From Azonexus sp. (GTDB taxonomy: Bacteria > Pseudomonadota > Gammaproteobacteria > Burkholderiales > Rhodocyclaceae), in the NCBI GenBank assembly GCA_030696345.1, contig JAUYSK010000028.1, positions 62,001 to 126,000 on the forward strand: a stretch of DNA of 64,000 nucleotides, in the 5' to 3' direction. Positions 8,877 through 16,800 of the stretch are shown piece after piece (positions within the stretch are counted from its first letter, which is position 1; each line of letters starts with the position of its first letter). The position numbers and the translations under genes are program-made. The notes below the pieces were generated by a model. It saw only the letters and a program-made list of their open reading frames with translations. It did not search any database and was not told the origin of the DNA.

Positions 8877-9443
8877 TCAGATTTTGGGCAGGGTGACACC
8901 AACTTGCCCCTGATACTTGCCACCCCGATCCTTGTATGAAGTTTCGCAAACTTCGTCAGCCTCGAAGAACAATACCTGGGCGCAGCCTTCGCCAGCATAG
9001 ATCTTGGCAGGCAGCGGCGTGGTATTGGAGAACTCCAGCGTCACATACCCTTCCCATTCCGGCTCAAACGGCGTCACATTGACGATAATGCCGCAGCGGG
9101 CATAGGTGCTCTTGCCCAGACAAACGGTCAGCACCGAGCGCGGAATCCGGAAATACTCCATGGTCCGGGCCAGCGCAAAGGAGTTCGGCGGGATGATGCA
9201 AACGTCGGATTCGATCTCGACGAAAGACTTCGGATCAAAGTTCTTCGGATCAACCACGGTCGAGTTGATGTTCGTGAACACCTTGAATTCGCGGGCACAA
9301 CGAATGTCGTAGCCGTAGCTGGAGGTGCCGTAGGAGACAATTTTCTGGCCATTGGCCTCACGCACGAGTTCAGGCGAAAACGGCTCGATCATGCCGTGCT
9401 CTGCCGCCATGCGGCGTATCCATTTGTCTGATTTGATGGTCAT
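8877..9443 (-). CDS. dcd: dCTP deaminase
   Basis: Deaminates dCTP to dUTP, the first step of dTMP supply in Gram-negative bacteria. At 188 aa it matches the family length. Seen: [18 protein letters not shown] at the start, [14 protein letters not shown], the nucleotide-binding [10 protein letters not shown], the [15 protein letters not shown] segment with the catalytic Glu, and the C-terminal [13 protein letters not shown] tail. The ATG follows a GCAGGAAAAA ribosome site. It is transcribed in the same direction as apbC, but a strong terminator lies between them, so it probably has its own promoter in the 70-base gap. That gap also carries one copy of the dispersed 13-mer. Confidence 0.97.
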   Translation of the reverse strand: MTIKSDKWIRRMAAEHGMIEPFSPELVREANGQKIVSYGTSSYGYDIRCAREFKVFTNINSTVVDPKNFDPKSFVEIESDVCIIPPNSFALARTMEYFRIPRSVLTVCLGKSTYARCGIIVNVTPFEPEWEGYVTLEFSNTTPLPAKIYAGEGCAQVLFFEADEVCETSYKDRGGKYQGQVGVTLPKI

Positions 9444-9450
9444 TTTTTCC

Positions 9451-9463
9451 TGCTGCGGTGGAC
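9451..9463 (+). repeat. Dispersed 13-mer, GGAC form
   Basis: TGCTGCGGTGGAC, exact, in the apbC-dcd gap beside the terminator. Confidence 0.85.
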
Positions 9464-9495
9464 AAAAATAAAGGCGGGATTTTACCCGCCTTTAT
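9463..9495 (-). terminator. Rho-independent terminator of apbC
   Basis: A perfect 11-bp stem, ATAAAGGCGGG (9468-9478) with CCCGCCTTTAT (9485-9495), and a six-base loop. On the minus strand it is followed by a T-rich run (ATTTTTG), so it acts on apbC transcripts. The plus side lacks a T tract. Confidence 0.85.
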
Positions 9496-9514
9496 GCAGG
9501 GACTTGGCAAAAAC

Positions 9515-10606
9515 TTAAGTGTTCTGCACCACGATGTTCGGGAACTTCGAGGTCATGTCCTTGGCCTTCTCGGCAATCTTGACGGCGACACGGCGGGCGA
9601 TGCTGCGGTAAATCTCTGCCGTGCGTGAATCCGGGGCGCCGACCACGGTCGGCTTGCCGCCATCGGCCATCTGGCGAATCGCCATTTCAAGCGGCAGGCT
9701 ACCGAGGAATTCGACATCGTAATCCTTGCCCATCCGCTCACCGCCACCCTCCCCAAAGATATGCTCTTCGTGGCCGCACTTCGAGCAGATGTGAATGCTC
9801 ATATTTTCGACAATGCCTAGAATCGGGATGTTAACCTTCTCGAACATTTTCAGGCCCTTGCGCGCGTCGATCAGCGCGATATCCTGCGGCGTCGTGACAA
9901 TCACCGCCCCGGTCACCGGCACCTTCTGGGCCAGCGACAACTGGATGTCGCCAGTACCCGGCGGCATGTCGACGATCAGGTAATCAAGCTCATGCCAGTT
10001 GGTCTGGCCAAGCATTTGATCAAGCGCCTGCGCCACCATCGGACCACGCCAGACCATCGGCGTCTCGACATCGACCATGAAGCCGATCGACATCGCCTGC
10101 AGGCCATAGGCCTTTAGTGGCTCCATGCTGCTGCCGTCCTTCGACTCCGGCTGCTGACCACCCAGGCCGAGCATTTGCGGCTGTGATGGGCCATAGATAT
10201 CAGCGTCGAGGATGCCGACAGAAGCACCTTCCTGAACCAATGCCAGCGCCAGATTGACCGCTGTCGTACTCTTGCCGACACCGCCCTTGCCGGAGGCAAT
10301 GGCGATGATGTTTTTGACGCCAGGCAACAGCTTGACGCCCATCTGCACCGAGTGGGCAACGACTTTGGTAAAAACATTGGCCGAAACATTGCCAACGCCG
10401 GGCAGGGTGCGCACGGCAGCAATCACCTGTTTGCGGATGGCGTCGATCTGGGTCTTGGCGGGGTAGCCAAGCTCAAGGTCGAAAGCGACGTCATCGCCAT
10501 CAATCTTGATATTCTTGACCGCCTTGCCGGCAACGAAATCCTTGCCAGTATTGGGGTCGACCGCAGCACTGAGGGCGGTCTTGATCTGCTGCTCTGAAAG
10601 ACTCAT
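9515..10606 (-). CDS. apbC: Iron-sulfur cluster carrier protein ApbC/Mrp
   Basis: P-loop ATPase of the Mrp/NBP35 family that carries Fe-S clusters to apo-proteins in the cytoplasm. 363 aa. Residues about 1-85 are a MIP18/DUF59 domain. The deviant Walker A, GKGGVGKST, is at 106-114; DADIYGPSQP is at about 134-143; VDMPPGTGD is at about 212-220; and the C-x2-C cluster ligand pair is C274/C277 in ICSKCG. The ATG has a GGAG site. It stands alone, with its own terminator downstream and a response regulator upstream on the same strand. Confidence 0.96.
   Translation of the reverse strand: MSLSEQQIKTALSAAVDPNTGKDFVAGKAVKNIKIDGDDVAFDLELGYPAKTQIDAIRKQVIAAVRTLPGVGNVSANVFTKVVAHSVQMGVKLLPGVKNIIAIASGKGGVGKSTTAVNLALALVQEGASVGILDADIYGPSQPQMLGLGGQQPESKDGSSMEPLKAYGLQAMSIGFMVDVETPMVWRGPMVAQALDQMLGQTNWHELDYLIVDMPPGTGDIQLSLAQKVPVTGAVIVTTPQDIALIDARKGLKMFEKVNIPILGIVENMSIHICSKCGHEEHIFGEGGGERMGKDYDVEFLGSLPLEMAIRQMADGGKPTVVGAPDSRTAEIYRSIARRVAVKIAEKAKDMTSKFPNIVVQNT
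10556..10568 (-). repeat. Dispersed 13-mer, CGAC form
   Basis: TGCTGCGGTCGAC on the minus strand, inside the apbC 5' end. Confidence 0.7.
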
Positions 10607-10685
10607 GGAAACTCCGGTTTGGGGTGGAACAGTCGGGAATACCCGAGCGATTTTGTCCAGTATACCGCAAACCGCCTAGAGGCGT

Positions 10686-11372
10686 TCAGGCTGTCTGGAC
10701 GGTATCCAGACGATAACCCTGACCGTAGACGGAAGTCAGCATCAACCCGCTCTCGCCGCCGAGCCCGAGCTTCTTGCGCAAGCGGCTGGCATGAGTATCG
10801 ACGGTTCTGGAGTCGACATCCGGCTCGCGCACCCAAACCTTGGCCAGCAGTTCTTCGCGCGGCAGAACCCGCCCGACATTGCAGAGAAAGGCCACCGCCA
10901 GATCGAATTCCCGCTGCGTCAGATCGACCTCAAGCCCAGCCTGACTGATGCGCCGTGCTTCCAGATTGATTTCGATGTTCCCGAACCGCAACGCACTTGA
11001 GCGCTTGGCCTGACGCCGCCGCAGCAGCGTCTCGACGCGGGCCATGAACTCCATGTAGCGAATCGGCTTCGGAATGTAGTCATCGGCACCGAGTCGCAGA
11101 ATATCGGCGGCGCTTTCTTCACTGGTACGAGCCGTACAGAAAATCACCGGCACCTCCCAGCCACAATGTTCGCGAACGTGCTTCAGCACTTCGTCGCCAC
11201 CAATATCGGGCAAAGTCCAGTCGATGATGAAAAAGTCAAAGGAACGTGTCTTCAGCGCCTCCAGACAGGCCCGGCCTTCGGCGAACACCTCGACCTGATG
11301 CCCCTCGCTCTTGAGAAGCGCCTTGAGCACTTCTGCCTGGCTGCGGCTGTCTTCCACAATTGCAAAAAGCAT
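10686..11372 (-). CDS. Two-component response regulator, OmpR/PhoB type
   Basis: A 228-aa DNA-binding response regulator. The receiver is at residues 1-120, with the acidic pair in VEDS, the phosphoacceptor D51 in FFIIDWTLPD, a conserved Thr in FCTART, and Lys in YIPKPI. The C-terminal winged helix (about 130-228) shows LTQREFDLAVAFL and SRTVDTHASRLRKKLG. The start is placed at 11372 because a GGAGG ribosome site lies just upstream; a longer frame up to 11456 is open but has no such support. No histidine kinase is adjacent, so it is an orphan regulator whose partner and targets are unknown. Confidence 0.92.
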   Translation of the reverse strand: MLFAIVEDSRSQAEVLKALLKSEGHQVEVFAEGRACLEALKTRSFDFFIIDWTLPDIGGDEVLKHVREHCGWEVPVIFCTARTSEESAADILRLGADDYIPKPIRYMEFMARVETLLRRRQAKRSSALRFGNIEINLEARRISQAGLEVDLTQREFDLAVAFLCNVGRVLPREELLAKVWVREPDVDSRTVDTHASRLRKKLGLGGESGLMLTSVYGQGYRLDTVQTA

Positions 11373-11565
11373 AGATCCTCCGTATTCGGCCCGATTCTGC
11401 CCCACCCGGCGCGCTTCCACAATGACCCCACGAGGCGTTTTACCAAGCCATAACAATTCCCTGCCTCCCGTAACAATTGATGAAATCTGGCAAAGGGCGG
11501 GGAAAAAGCCGTAGCACGGCGGCTCGCGGTAAAATCATGCTTTATTCTTCCAGCCAGCCAAGCCC

Positions 11566-13656
11566 ATGTCGCGCAAAATACTTGTCACTTCCGCCCTGCC
11601 CTATGCCAACGGCGCCATCCACCTTGGGCACCTGGTCGAATATATCCAGACTGACATCTGGGTGCGCTTCCAGAAAATGGCCGGCAACGAATGCTGGTAT
11701 GTCTGCGCCGATGACACGCACGGCACGCCGATCATGCTCCGCGCGGAAAAGGAAGGCATCACGCCGGAACAACTGATCGCCCGCGTCCATGGCGAGCACA
11801 CCCGCGACTTTGCAGGTTTCGGGGTTGGCTTCGACAATTTCTACAGCACGAACTCCGACGAAACCCGCGACTGCGCCAACGACATCTACCTGAAGCTGCG
11901 CGCCGCCGGCCTGATCGAGACACGGACCATCGAGCAGTACTACGACCCGGTCAAGCAACTGTTCCTGCCCGACCGCTTTATCAAGGGAGAATGCCCGAAG
12001 TGCGGCGCCAAGGACCAGTACGGCGACAACTGCGAGTCCTGTGGCGCTGCCTATGCCCCGACCGACCTTAAGGAACCATACTCCGCCATCTCCGGTGCCA
12101 AGCCGGAACTCCGCACGTCCGAACATTATTTTTTCAAGCTTTCCGATCCGCGCTGCGAATCCTTCCTGCGCCAGTACACCAGCCGCGACAGCGGTGTTTT
12201 GCAACCGGAAGCCGCCAACAAGATGCAGGAATGGCTGGGCGCGCCCGGCGAAAACAAGCTGACCGACTGGGATATTTCGCGCGACGCCCCCTATTTCGGC
12301 TTCGAGATACCCGATGCCCCGGGGAAGTATTTCTACGTCTGGCTCGACGCGCCGATCGGCTATATGGGTTCATTCAAGAATCTTTGCAGCAAGAACGGAC
12401 TCGATTTCAACGAGTATTTCAAGCCGGACTCGACGACAGAGCTCTATCACTTCATCGGCAAGGACATCCTCTATTTCCACGCCCTGTTCTGGCCGGCGGA
12501 ACTGGCTCATGCCGGTTACCGCACACCGACCAAGATCTTTGCCCACGGCTTCCTTACGGTCGACGGCGCAAAAATGTCGAAATCCCGCGGCACCTTCATC
12601 ACCGCACAGAGCTATCTCGACACCGGCCTCAACCCGGAATGGCTGCGCTATTACTACGCCGCCAAGTTGTCGGCGACCATGGAAGATATTGACCTTAACC
12701 TCGAAGATTTTGGCGCCCGCGTCAATTCCGACCTGGTCGGCAAGTACGTCAATATTGCCAGCCGGTCAGCCGGCTTCATCACCAAGCGCTTCAACGGCCA
12801 GCTGGCTCCTGCGGACACCAACCTGCCAGCCCTAAAAGCCATCCAGGAAGCTGCCGGACGTATTGCCGAGCTATATGAGGCCCGCGAATTCGCCAAGGCC
12901 ATGCGTGAAATCATGGCTTTGACCGACGGTGCCAACCAGTACGTCGACAGCGTCAAGCCGTGGGAACTGGCCAAGCAGGAAGGCAAGGAAGTCGAACTTC
13001 ACGCTGCATGCAGCAACGCGCTTAACCTCTTCCGCCTGCTCACCGTGCTGTTGAAGCCCATCCTCCCAGTGCTCGCGGCCAGGGTCGAAAAGTTCCTCAA
13101 CATTGCCCCGCTCGCCTGGACTGATGTGCAGAGCTTGCTGGCAGCCGGTCATGGCATCAATGCCTACGAACACCTGATGACCCGCGTCGACCCGAAGCTG
13201 ATCGAAAAGCTGGTCGAGGCCAACAAGGAATCGCTGGCCCCGACGCAGGAGCAGCAGTCACAACAACGCCACGCCGAGCATCAGCAGCATGAACTGAAGT
13301 CGGAAAGCCCGTGGGAACCGTTCTGCAACATCGACGACTTCATGAAGGTCGATTTGCGCATCGCCCGCATCGCCAATGCCGAGCCCGTTGAAGGCGCCGA
13401 CAAACTGGTGCGGCTGACGCTGGATGTGGGCAACGACGAAACCTTCAACGTCTTTGCCGGCATCAAGTCGGCCTACGACCCGGCGCAGCTGATCGGGCGC
13501 CTGACTGTCATGGTCGCTAACCTGGCGCCACGCAAGATGAAATTTGGCGTTTCCGAGGGCATGGTGCTGGCCGCCTCCGACACGGATGGAAAAACGCCGG
13601 GAATCTTCCTGTTGTCACCCGATCTTGGCGCGCAACCAGGAATGCGCGTTAAATAA
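11566..13656 (+). CDS. metG: Methionyl-tRNA synthetase with C-terminal tRNA-binding domain
   Basis: Charges tRNA-Met. 696 aa, the long dimeric class I form. The HIGH-type motif HLGH is at residues 19-22. A zinc knuckle carries two Cys pairs (CPKCG and CESCG, about residues 143-163). KMSKS lies in [13 protein letters not shown] (about 335). Then come the anticodon-binding helical domain, a Gln-rich linker (about 565-580), and a C-terminal OB-fold tRNA-binding domain from about 590 ([11 protein letters not shown]). It lies divergent from the response regulator, with the shared promoter region at 11373-11565. Downstream is a long structured gap. Confidence 0.98.
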   Translation: MSRKILVTSALPYANGAIHLGHLVEYIQTDIWVRFQKMAGNECWYVCADDTHGTPIMLRAEKEGITPEQLIARVHGEHTRDFAGFGVGFDNFYSTNSDETRDCANDIYLKLRAAGLIETRTIEQYYDPVKQLFLPDRFIKGECPKCGAKDQYGDNCESCGAAYAPTDLKEPYSAISGAKPELRTSEHYFFKLSDPRCESFLRQYTSRDSGVLQPEAANKMQEWLGAPGENKLTDWDISRDAPYFGFEIPDAPGKYFYVWLDAPIGYMGSFKNLCSKNGLDFNEYFKPDSTTELYHFIGKDILYFHALFWPAELAHAGYRTPTKIFAHGFLTVDGAKMSKSRGTFITAQSYLDTGLNPEWLRYYYAAKLSATMEDIDLNLEDFGARVNSDLVGKYVNIASRSAGFITKRFNGQLAPADTNLPALKAIQEAAGRIAELYEAREFAKAMREIMALTDGANQYVDSVKPWELAKQEGKEVELHAACSNALNLFRLLTVLLKPILPVLAARVEKFLNIAPLAWTDVQSLLAAGHGINAYEHLMTRVDPKLIEKLVEANKESLAPTQEQQSQQRHAEHQQHELKSESPWEPFCNIDDFMKVDLRIARIANAEPVEGADKLVRLTLDVGNDETFNVFAGIKSAYDPAQLIGRLTVMVANLAPRKMKFGVSEGMVLAASDTDGKTPGIFLLSPDLGAQPGMRVK

Positions 13657-14078
13657 TTTGATGAAAACCGCAACGGCCATGCCGAGTGGCCGTTGCCTGC
13701 TGCGCCGCAACAAAAATGTCATAAACCTCATGTAACACTTTAAGTTCATCACCCAATCTAGGCACAGGATTTAGTCTTTTCGAACTATCCACAAAAACTG
13801 TGGATAAGTCTGTGAGTTAATCCTCACCGGAGGCGCTAAGTCACGGTGGCACAAGGGTTTTTCTTACGCAGCCTGAAACTTGAGCTAAACCCTAAGCTGT
13901 TGATTTTTAATGAAATATCAAATTAAAAACCGATTTGTCAAATCCATCAATGCGCCAGCGGACTTTCGTGTCAAGCACTTTCGCTTCTGTGCATAACTGA
14001 AATCTTGACATCCTGCTTGTCAAGTCTTTTGTAAGACTTATTTGAAGATTTGAGCGCCTGCATCGTACTTCCGGCAAA
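13657..14078. other. 422-bp intergenic region with DnaA-box-like sites and hairpins
   Basis: No protein gene is visible. A perfect 9-bp stem follows metG (CAACGGCCA 13671-13679 with TGGCCGTTG 13687-13695) but lacks a T tract. A perfect DnaA box on the minus strand (TGTGGATAA, 13799-13807) faces a one-mismatch box (CTATCCACA, 13785-13793); together they make an 8-bp inverted repeat with a five-base loop. An AT-rich inverted repeat (TTTTTAAT 13904-13911 with ATTAAAAA 13922-13929) follows. Two hairpins that share bases lie at 14004-14039, the first including a TTGACA hexamer. The region could hold regulatory RNA, a DnaA-binding site or a promoter for the next gene. Confidence 0.6.
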
Positions 14079-14444
14079 ATGGTCGCTTCGCCACCCAAAC
14101 CACCTGCATCCATGCTCAATTCATCGATTCGCCCGCCCCGCCCAACCCTGACCGGGCCGATCTTTCTTTACGCCCTGGTCGATGTTTTCGGACTTTCCTG
14201 TGTCGGCATCGGAGCCAGCTGGTTCGCGGCAGGCAAAGGCGCCATTCTGACCAACTTCCCCAATTCTGCGGTAGAGGCGGTTGCCTGTACGGCCGGGGGC
14301 GCAGCCATCATGATCTGGGCGGTGGCAAGAATTTTGCGGGAAATCGCCAAACAGGCGCCGGCCATGCAAGCCAAATACGATGCCTACATTGGCACCCATC
14401 ATCCGGACAAGGTCCGGAAGCCAGATGACGACAAACCAGCCTGA
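14079..14444 (+). CDS. Small membrane protein of unknown function
   Basis: About 121 aa; a start at the second Met (14112, 110 aa) is equally possible because neither has a strong ribosome site. Two hydrophobic stretches, LYALVDVFGLSCVGIGASWF and AVACTAGGAAIMIWAVARIL, are probable membrane helices, followed by a charged cytoplasmic tail ending in KPDDDKPA. I do not recognise a family. It converges on the ribbon-helix-helix gene with one base between the stops, and it is preceded by the structured gap behind metG. Confidence 0.7.
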   Translation: MVASPPKPPASMLNSSIRPPRPTLTGPIFLYALVDVFGLSCVGIGASWFAAGKGAILTNFPNSAVEAVACTAGGAAIMIWAVARILREIAKQAPAMQAKYDAYIGTHHPDKVRKPDDDKPA

Positions 14445-14445
14445 A

Positions 14446-14640
14446 TTATTCGGCGGGCTTGCCAGCTTCATTCAACCATGCCGGCAATTCGCGATTACCG
14501 GCATTGTCGATGATGTATTGACGCACCATGCGGCGCACCACCTGTGACGGCGTTAGATCCTTGGCCGCACAGATTTCTTCAAAAATCTGTTTTTTCTGTG
14601 GATCAATCAGGATCGTCAAGCGGGCCGTGCGTTTCTCCAT
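14446..14640 (-). CDS. Ribbon-helix-helix (CopG/Arc-like) DNA-binding protein
   Basis: A 64-residue protein. The start RTARLTILIDPQKKQIFEEI is a typical beta-strand plus helix A of a ribbon-helix-helix dimer, and the next segment, LTPSQVVRRMVRQYI, is helix B. Such proteins bind DNA with paired strands, often to repress their own promoter. No toxin gene adjoins it: the neighbour behind it is a membrane protein on the other strand. It is divergent from the SulP transporter, and the shared 104-bp region carries 8-bp direct repeats spaced by one helical turn over the sulP promoter. Control of sulP is an inference. Confidence 0.8.
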   Translation of the reverse strand: MEKRTARLTILIDPQKKQIFEEICAAKDLTPSQVVRRMVRQYIIDNAGNRELPAWLNEAGKPAE

Positions 14641-14671
14641 AATCTTCTCTTTTTGACTTTATTCGCATAAT

Positions 14672-14690
14672 ATTAACATACGATTAACAT
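14672..14690. promoter_or_regulatory. Candidate operator: two ATTAACAT direct repeats
   Basis: ATTAACAT at 14672-14679 and again at 14683-14690, with an 11-bp period. The second copy touches the -35 box of the SulP promoter. This spacing suits side-by-side ribbon-helix-helix dimers; the regulator is encoded immediately to the left. The site assignment is inferred. Confidence 0.5.
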
Positions 14691-14717
14691 TGACGAATAA
14701 CCGGATGCTCATATAAT
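14690..14717 (+). promoter_or_regulatory. Sigma-70 promoter for the SulP gene
   Basis: TTGACG (14690-14695), a 16-bp spacer, and a consensus TATAAT (14712-14717). The predicted start of transcription is near 14724, about 20 bases before the ATG. Confidence 0.75.
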
Positions 14718-14744
14718 CCAGCGCTTACCTTTTGAGCGCGCGCC

Positions 14745-16436
14745 ATGAAAATCGCCTTCCATCCCAAGCTGCTGGATTGCCTGCCAACCTACAACCGCGC
14801 GCAATTCGGCAAGGACCTCGCTTCGGGCATTACGGTTGGCGTTCTGGCCCTGCCGCTGGCCATGGCTTTTGCCATCGCCTCGGGCTGCTCACCGACCGCC
14901 GGCATCTGGACCGCCATCGTTGCTGGCCTGATCACCTCGCTATTTGGCGGGTCGCGGGTGCAAATCGGCGGCCCGACCGGCGCCTTCATCCCCATCATCT
15001 ACGGCATCGTCGCCATGCACGGCTATGCCAACCTGATGGGCGCAACCATGCTGGCCGGCGTCTTCCTGCTCGCCATGGGCCTGGCCCGCATGGGGCAACT
15101 GATTCGCTTCATCCCGGTTACCGTTGTCATCGGTTTCACCAACGGCATTGCCGTGGTCATCTTTCTCGCCCAGATCAAGGATTTTTTCGGTCTGCAGATA
15201 GACAACCTGCCCGCCGAATTTTTTGGCCGTATCAAGACCCTGGCCGGGGCAGCCCACACCGTCGACCTACCAACCCTGGCGTTGGCCAGTACTTGTTTCG
15301 CCTTCCTGCTCTCCTACAATTGGCTGGCTCAGCGCTTTTCCCTGCTCCGCCGTGCACCGGGACCGCTCGCCGTTCTGATTGTTGGCACCCTGGTTTCCTT
15401 CCTGTTCGAGTTGCCAGTGGAAACCATCGGCAGCCGTTTCAACGGCATTCCGCAGGAACTGCCCAACATTGGCTTCCCCAGCCTGTCGATTCACGATTTT
15501 GGCAAGCTAATTTCACCGGCTATCACCATTGCCCTGCTTGGCGCCATTGAGTCGCTGCTATCGGCCCGCGTGGCCGATAGCCAGATTGATGACCGCCACG
15601 ACCCCAATCAGGAACTGGTCGCCCAGGGTCTCGCCAACATCGCCGCCCCGCTCTTCGGCGGCTTTGCCGCGACCGGCGCCATCGCCCGCACCACGACCAA
15701 CGTCAAGACCGGTGGCCGGACGCCGATCGCCGGCATCATCCACGCCATTGTGCTACTTGGTATCGTTCTGATTGCCGCGCCACTTGCTTCGTATGTCCCG
15801 CTGGCGACGCTGTCGGCCATCGTCATGGTGGTCGCCATCAACATGGGCGACTGGCACGAATTCCTTGAACTGCGCCGCTATACCTACAATTACCGGATCA
15901 TCCTGCTCGCCACTTTCTTCGTCACGGTACTTTTCGACCTGACCATTGCCGTCGAACTGGGCATGGTGCTCTCCAGCCTGTTCTTCATCTACCGGATGTC
16001 GGAACTGACCCGCATCGAGCGCCTGCCGCTGACCGAAGAGGCCGACGAACCGGCCTTCCTTTATCCTGACGGCACGATGCGCGTGGCTGCCTGGCAATGT
16101 TTCGGCTCGCTGTTCTTCGGTGCGGTCAACAAGCTGGAAGAACTGCTCGATCCGGCCGCTGGGCATCCCGAAGTCGTCATTCTCGACATGACACGGCTGA
16201 TCCAGCTCGACACCACCGGCCTTGAGGGCCTGGAAAACCTGCTCGACAAGCTCAAGAAGCGCGGCTGCACCCTGATTGTCTGCGGCATGAATTCACAGCC
16301 CGGCTCACTGCTCTACCGCTCCGGCTTCATCGATCACCTGGGCGACGATAACGTCTGCCTCGATCTCAGCGCCGCTCTCAAGCGCGCCTACATCCTGCTA
16401 CCCAACCTGATGGGCGGCTTTGAAGAAGATTATTGA
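14745..16436 (+). CDS. SulP family anion transporter with STAS domain
   Basis: 563-aa SLC26/SulP permease. The N-terminal membrane part (about residues 1-420) carries GITVGVLALPLAMAFAIASG, the core anion-binding signature, and GGPTGAFIPIIYG. The C-terminal cytoplasmic STAS domain (about 440-550) carries DMTRLIQLDTTGLEGLENLL. Family members carry sulfate, bicarbonate (BicA type) or other anions into the cell, and sequence alone does not settle which. The inorganic-carbon operon a few kb away makes bicarbonate a reasonable alternative to sulfate. It has its own strong promoter, and yjdM follows 12 bases later behind an AAGGAAA ribosome site. Confidence 0.92.
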   Translation: MKIAFHPKLLDCLPTYNRAQFGKDLASGITVGVLALPLAMAFAIASGCSPTAGIWTAIVAGLITSLFGGSRVQIGGPTGAFIPIIYGIVAMHGYANLMGATMLAGVFLLAMGLARMGQLIRFIPVTVVIGFTNGIAVVIFLAQIKDFFGLQIDNLPAEFFGRIKTLAGAAHTVDLPTLALASTCFAFLLSYNWLAQRFSLLRRAPGPLAVLIVGTLVSFLFELPVETIGSRFNGIPQELPNIGFPSLSIHDFGKLISPAITIALLGAIESLLSARVADSQIDDRHDPNQELVAQGLANIAAPLFGGFAATGAIARTTTNVKTGGRTPIAGIIHAIVLLGIVLIAAPLASYVPLATLSAIVMVVAINMGDWHEFLELRRYTYNYRIILLATFFVTVLFDLTIAVELGMVLSSLFFIYRMSELTRIERLPLTEEADEPAFLYPDGTMRVAAWQCFGSLFFGAVNKLEELLDPAAGHPEVVILDMTRLIQLDTTGLEGLENLLDKLKKRGCTLIVCGMNSQPGSLLYRSGFIDHLGDDNVCLDLSAALKRAYILLPNLMGGFEEDY

Positions 16437-16448
16437 AAAGGAAACACC

Positions 16449-16790
16449 ATGAACGCCTTGCCCAAATGCCCCCAATGCAGTTCGGAGTACACCTACGAGC
16501 AGGGCACCGTGTATGTTTGCCCGGAATGTGCGCACGAATGGAGCATGGATGCCGCCAGCGACAGCGCCGATCAGAAACGGGTCTGGCGTGACGCCAATGG
16601 CAACGAACTTCAGGATGGCGACAGCGTGACCGTCATCAAGGATCTGAAGGTCAAGGGCTCATCGTCGGTGGTCAAGGTTGGCACCAAGGTCAAGAACATC
16701 CGCCTGGTTGATGGCGACCATGACATTGACTGCAAGATCGACGGCATAGGTGCCATGCAGCTGAAATCCGAATTTGTTAAAAAGGCCTGA
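16449..16790 (+). CDS. yjdM: Zinc-ribbon protein YjdM (PhnA family)
   Basis: 113 aa. The N-terminal zinc ribbon has two C-x2-C pairs (CPQC at about residues 8-11 and CPEC at about 25-28). The C-terminal PhnA domain begins [20 protein letters not shown] and continues [19 protein letters not shown]. Despite the old name, the link of this family to alkylphosphonate use is not established; its function is unknown. It is probably co-transcribed with sulP. Its last codons lie inside a hairpin that forms the terminator of the convergent gene. Confidence 0.93.
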   Translation: MNALPKCPQCSSEYTYEQGTVYVCPECAHEWSMDAASDSADQKRVWRDANGNELQDGDSVTVIKDLKVKGSSSVVKVGTKVKNIRLVDGDHDIDCKIDGIGAMQLKSEFVKKA

Positions 16791-16800
16791 GTCTCAGGCC
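16779..16800 (-). terminator. Terminator overlapping both convergent stop codons
   Basis: A perfect 7-bp stem, GGCCTGA (16784-16790) with TCAGGCC (16794-16800), and a three-base loop. The stem contains the stop codons of yjdM and of the GGDEF-EAL gene. On the minus strand it runs into TTTTTAAC, so it should terminate the GGDEF-EAL transcript. Confidence 0.7.

Noticed and set aside
13846-13862. TGGCAC near an AT-rich tract, like a sigma-54 promoter
   Set aside because: The required TTGCA-type -12 element at five-base spacing is absent (TTTTT instead).
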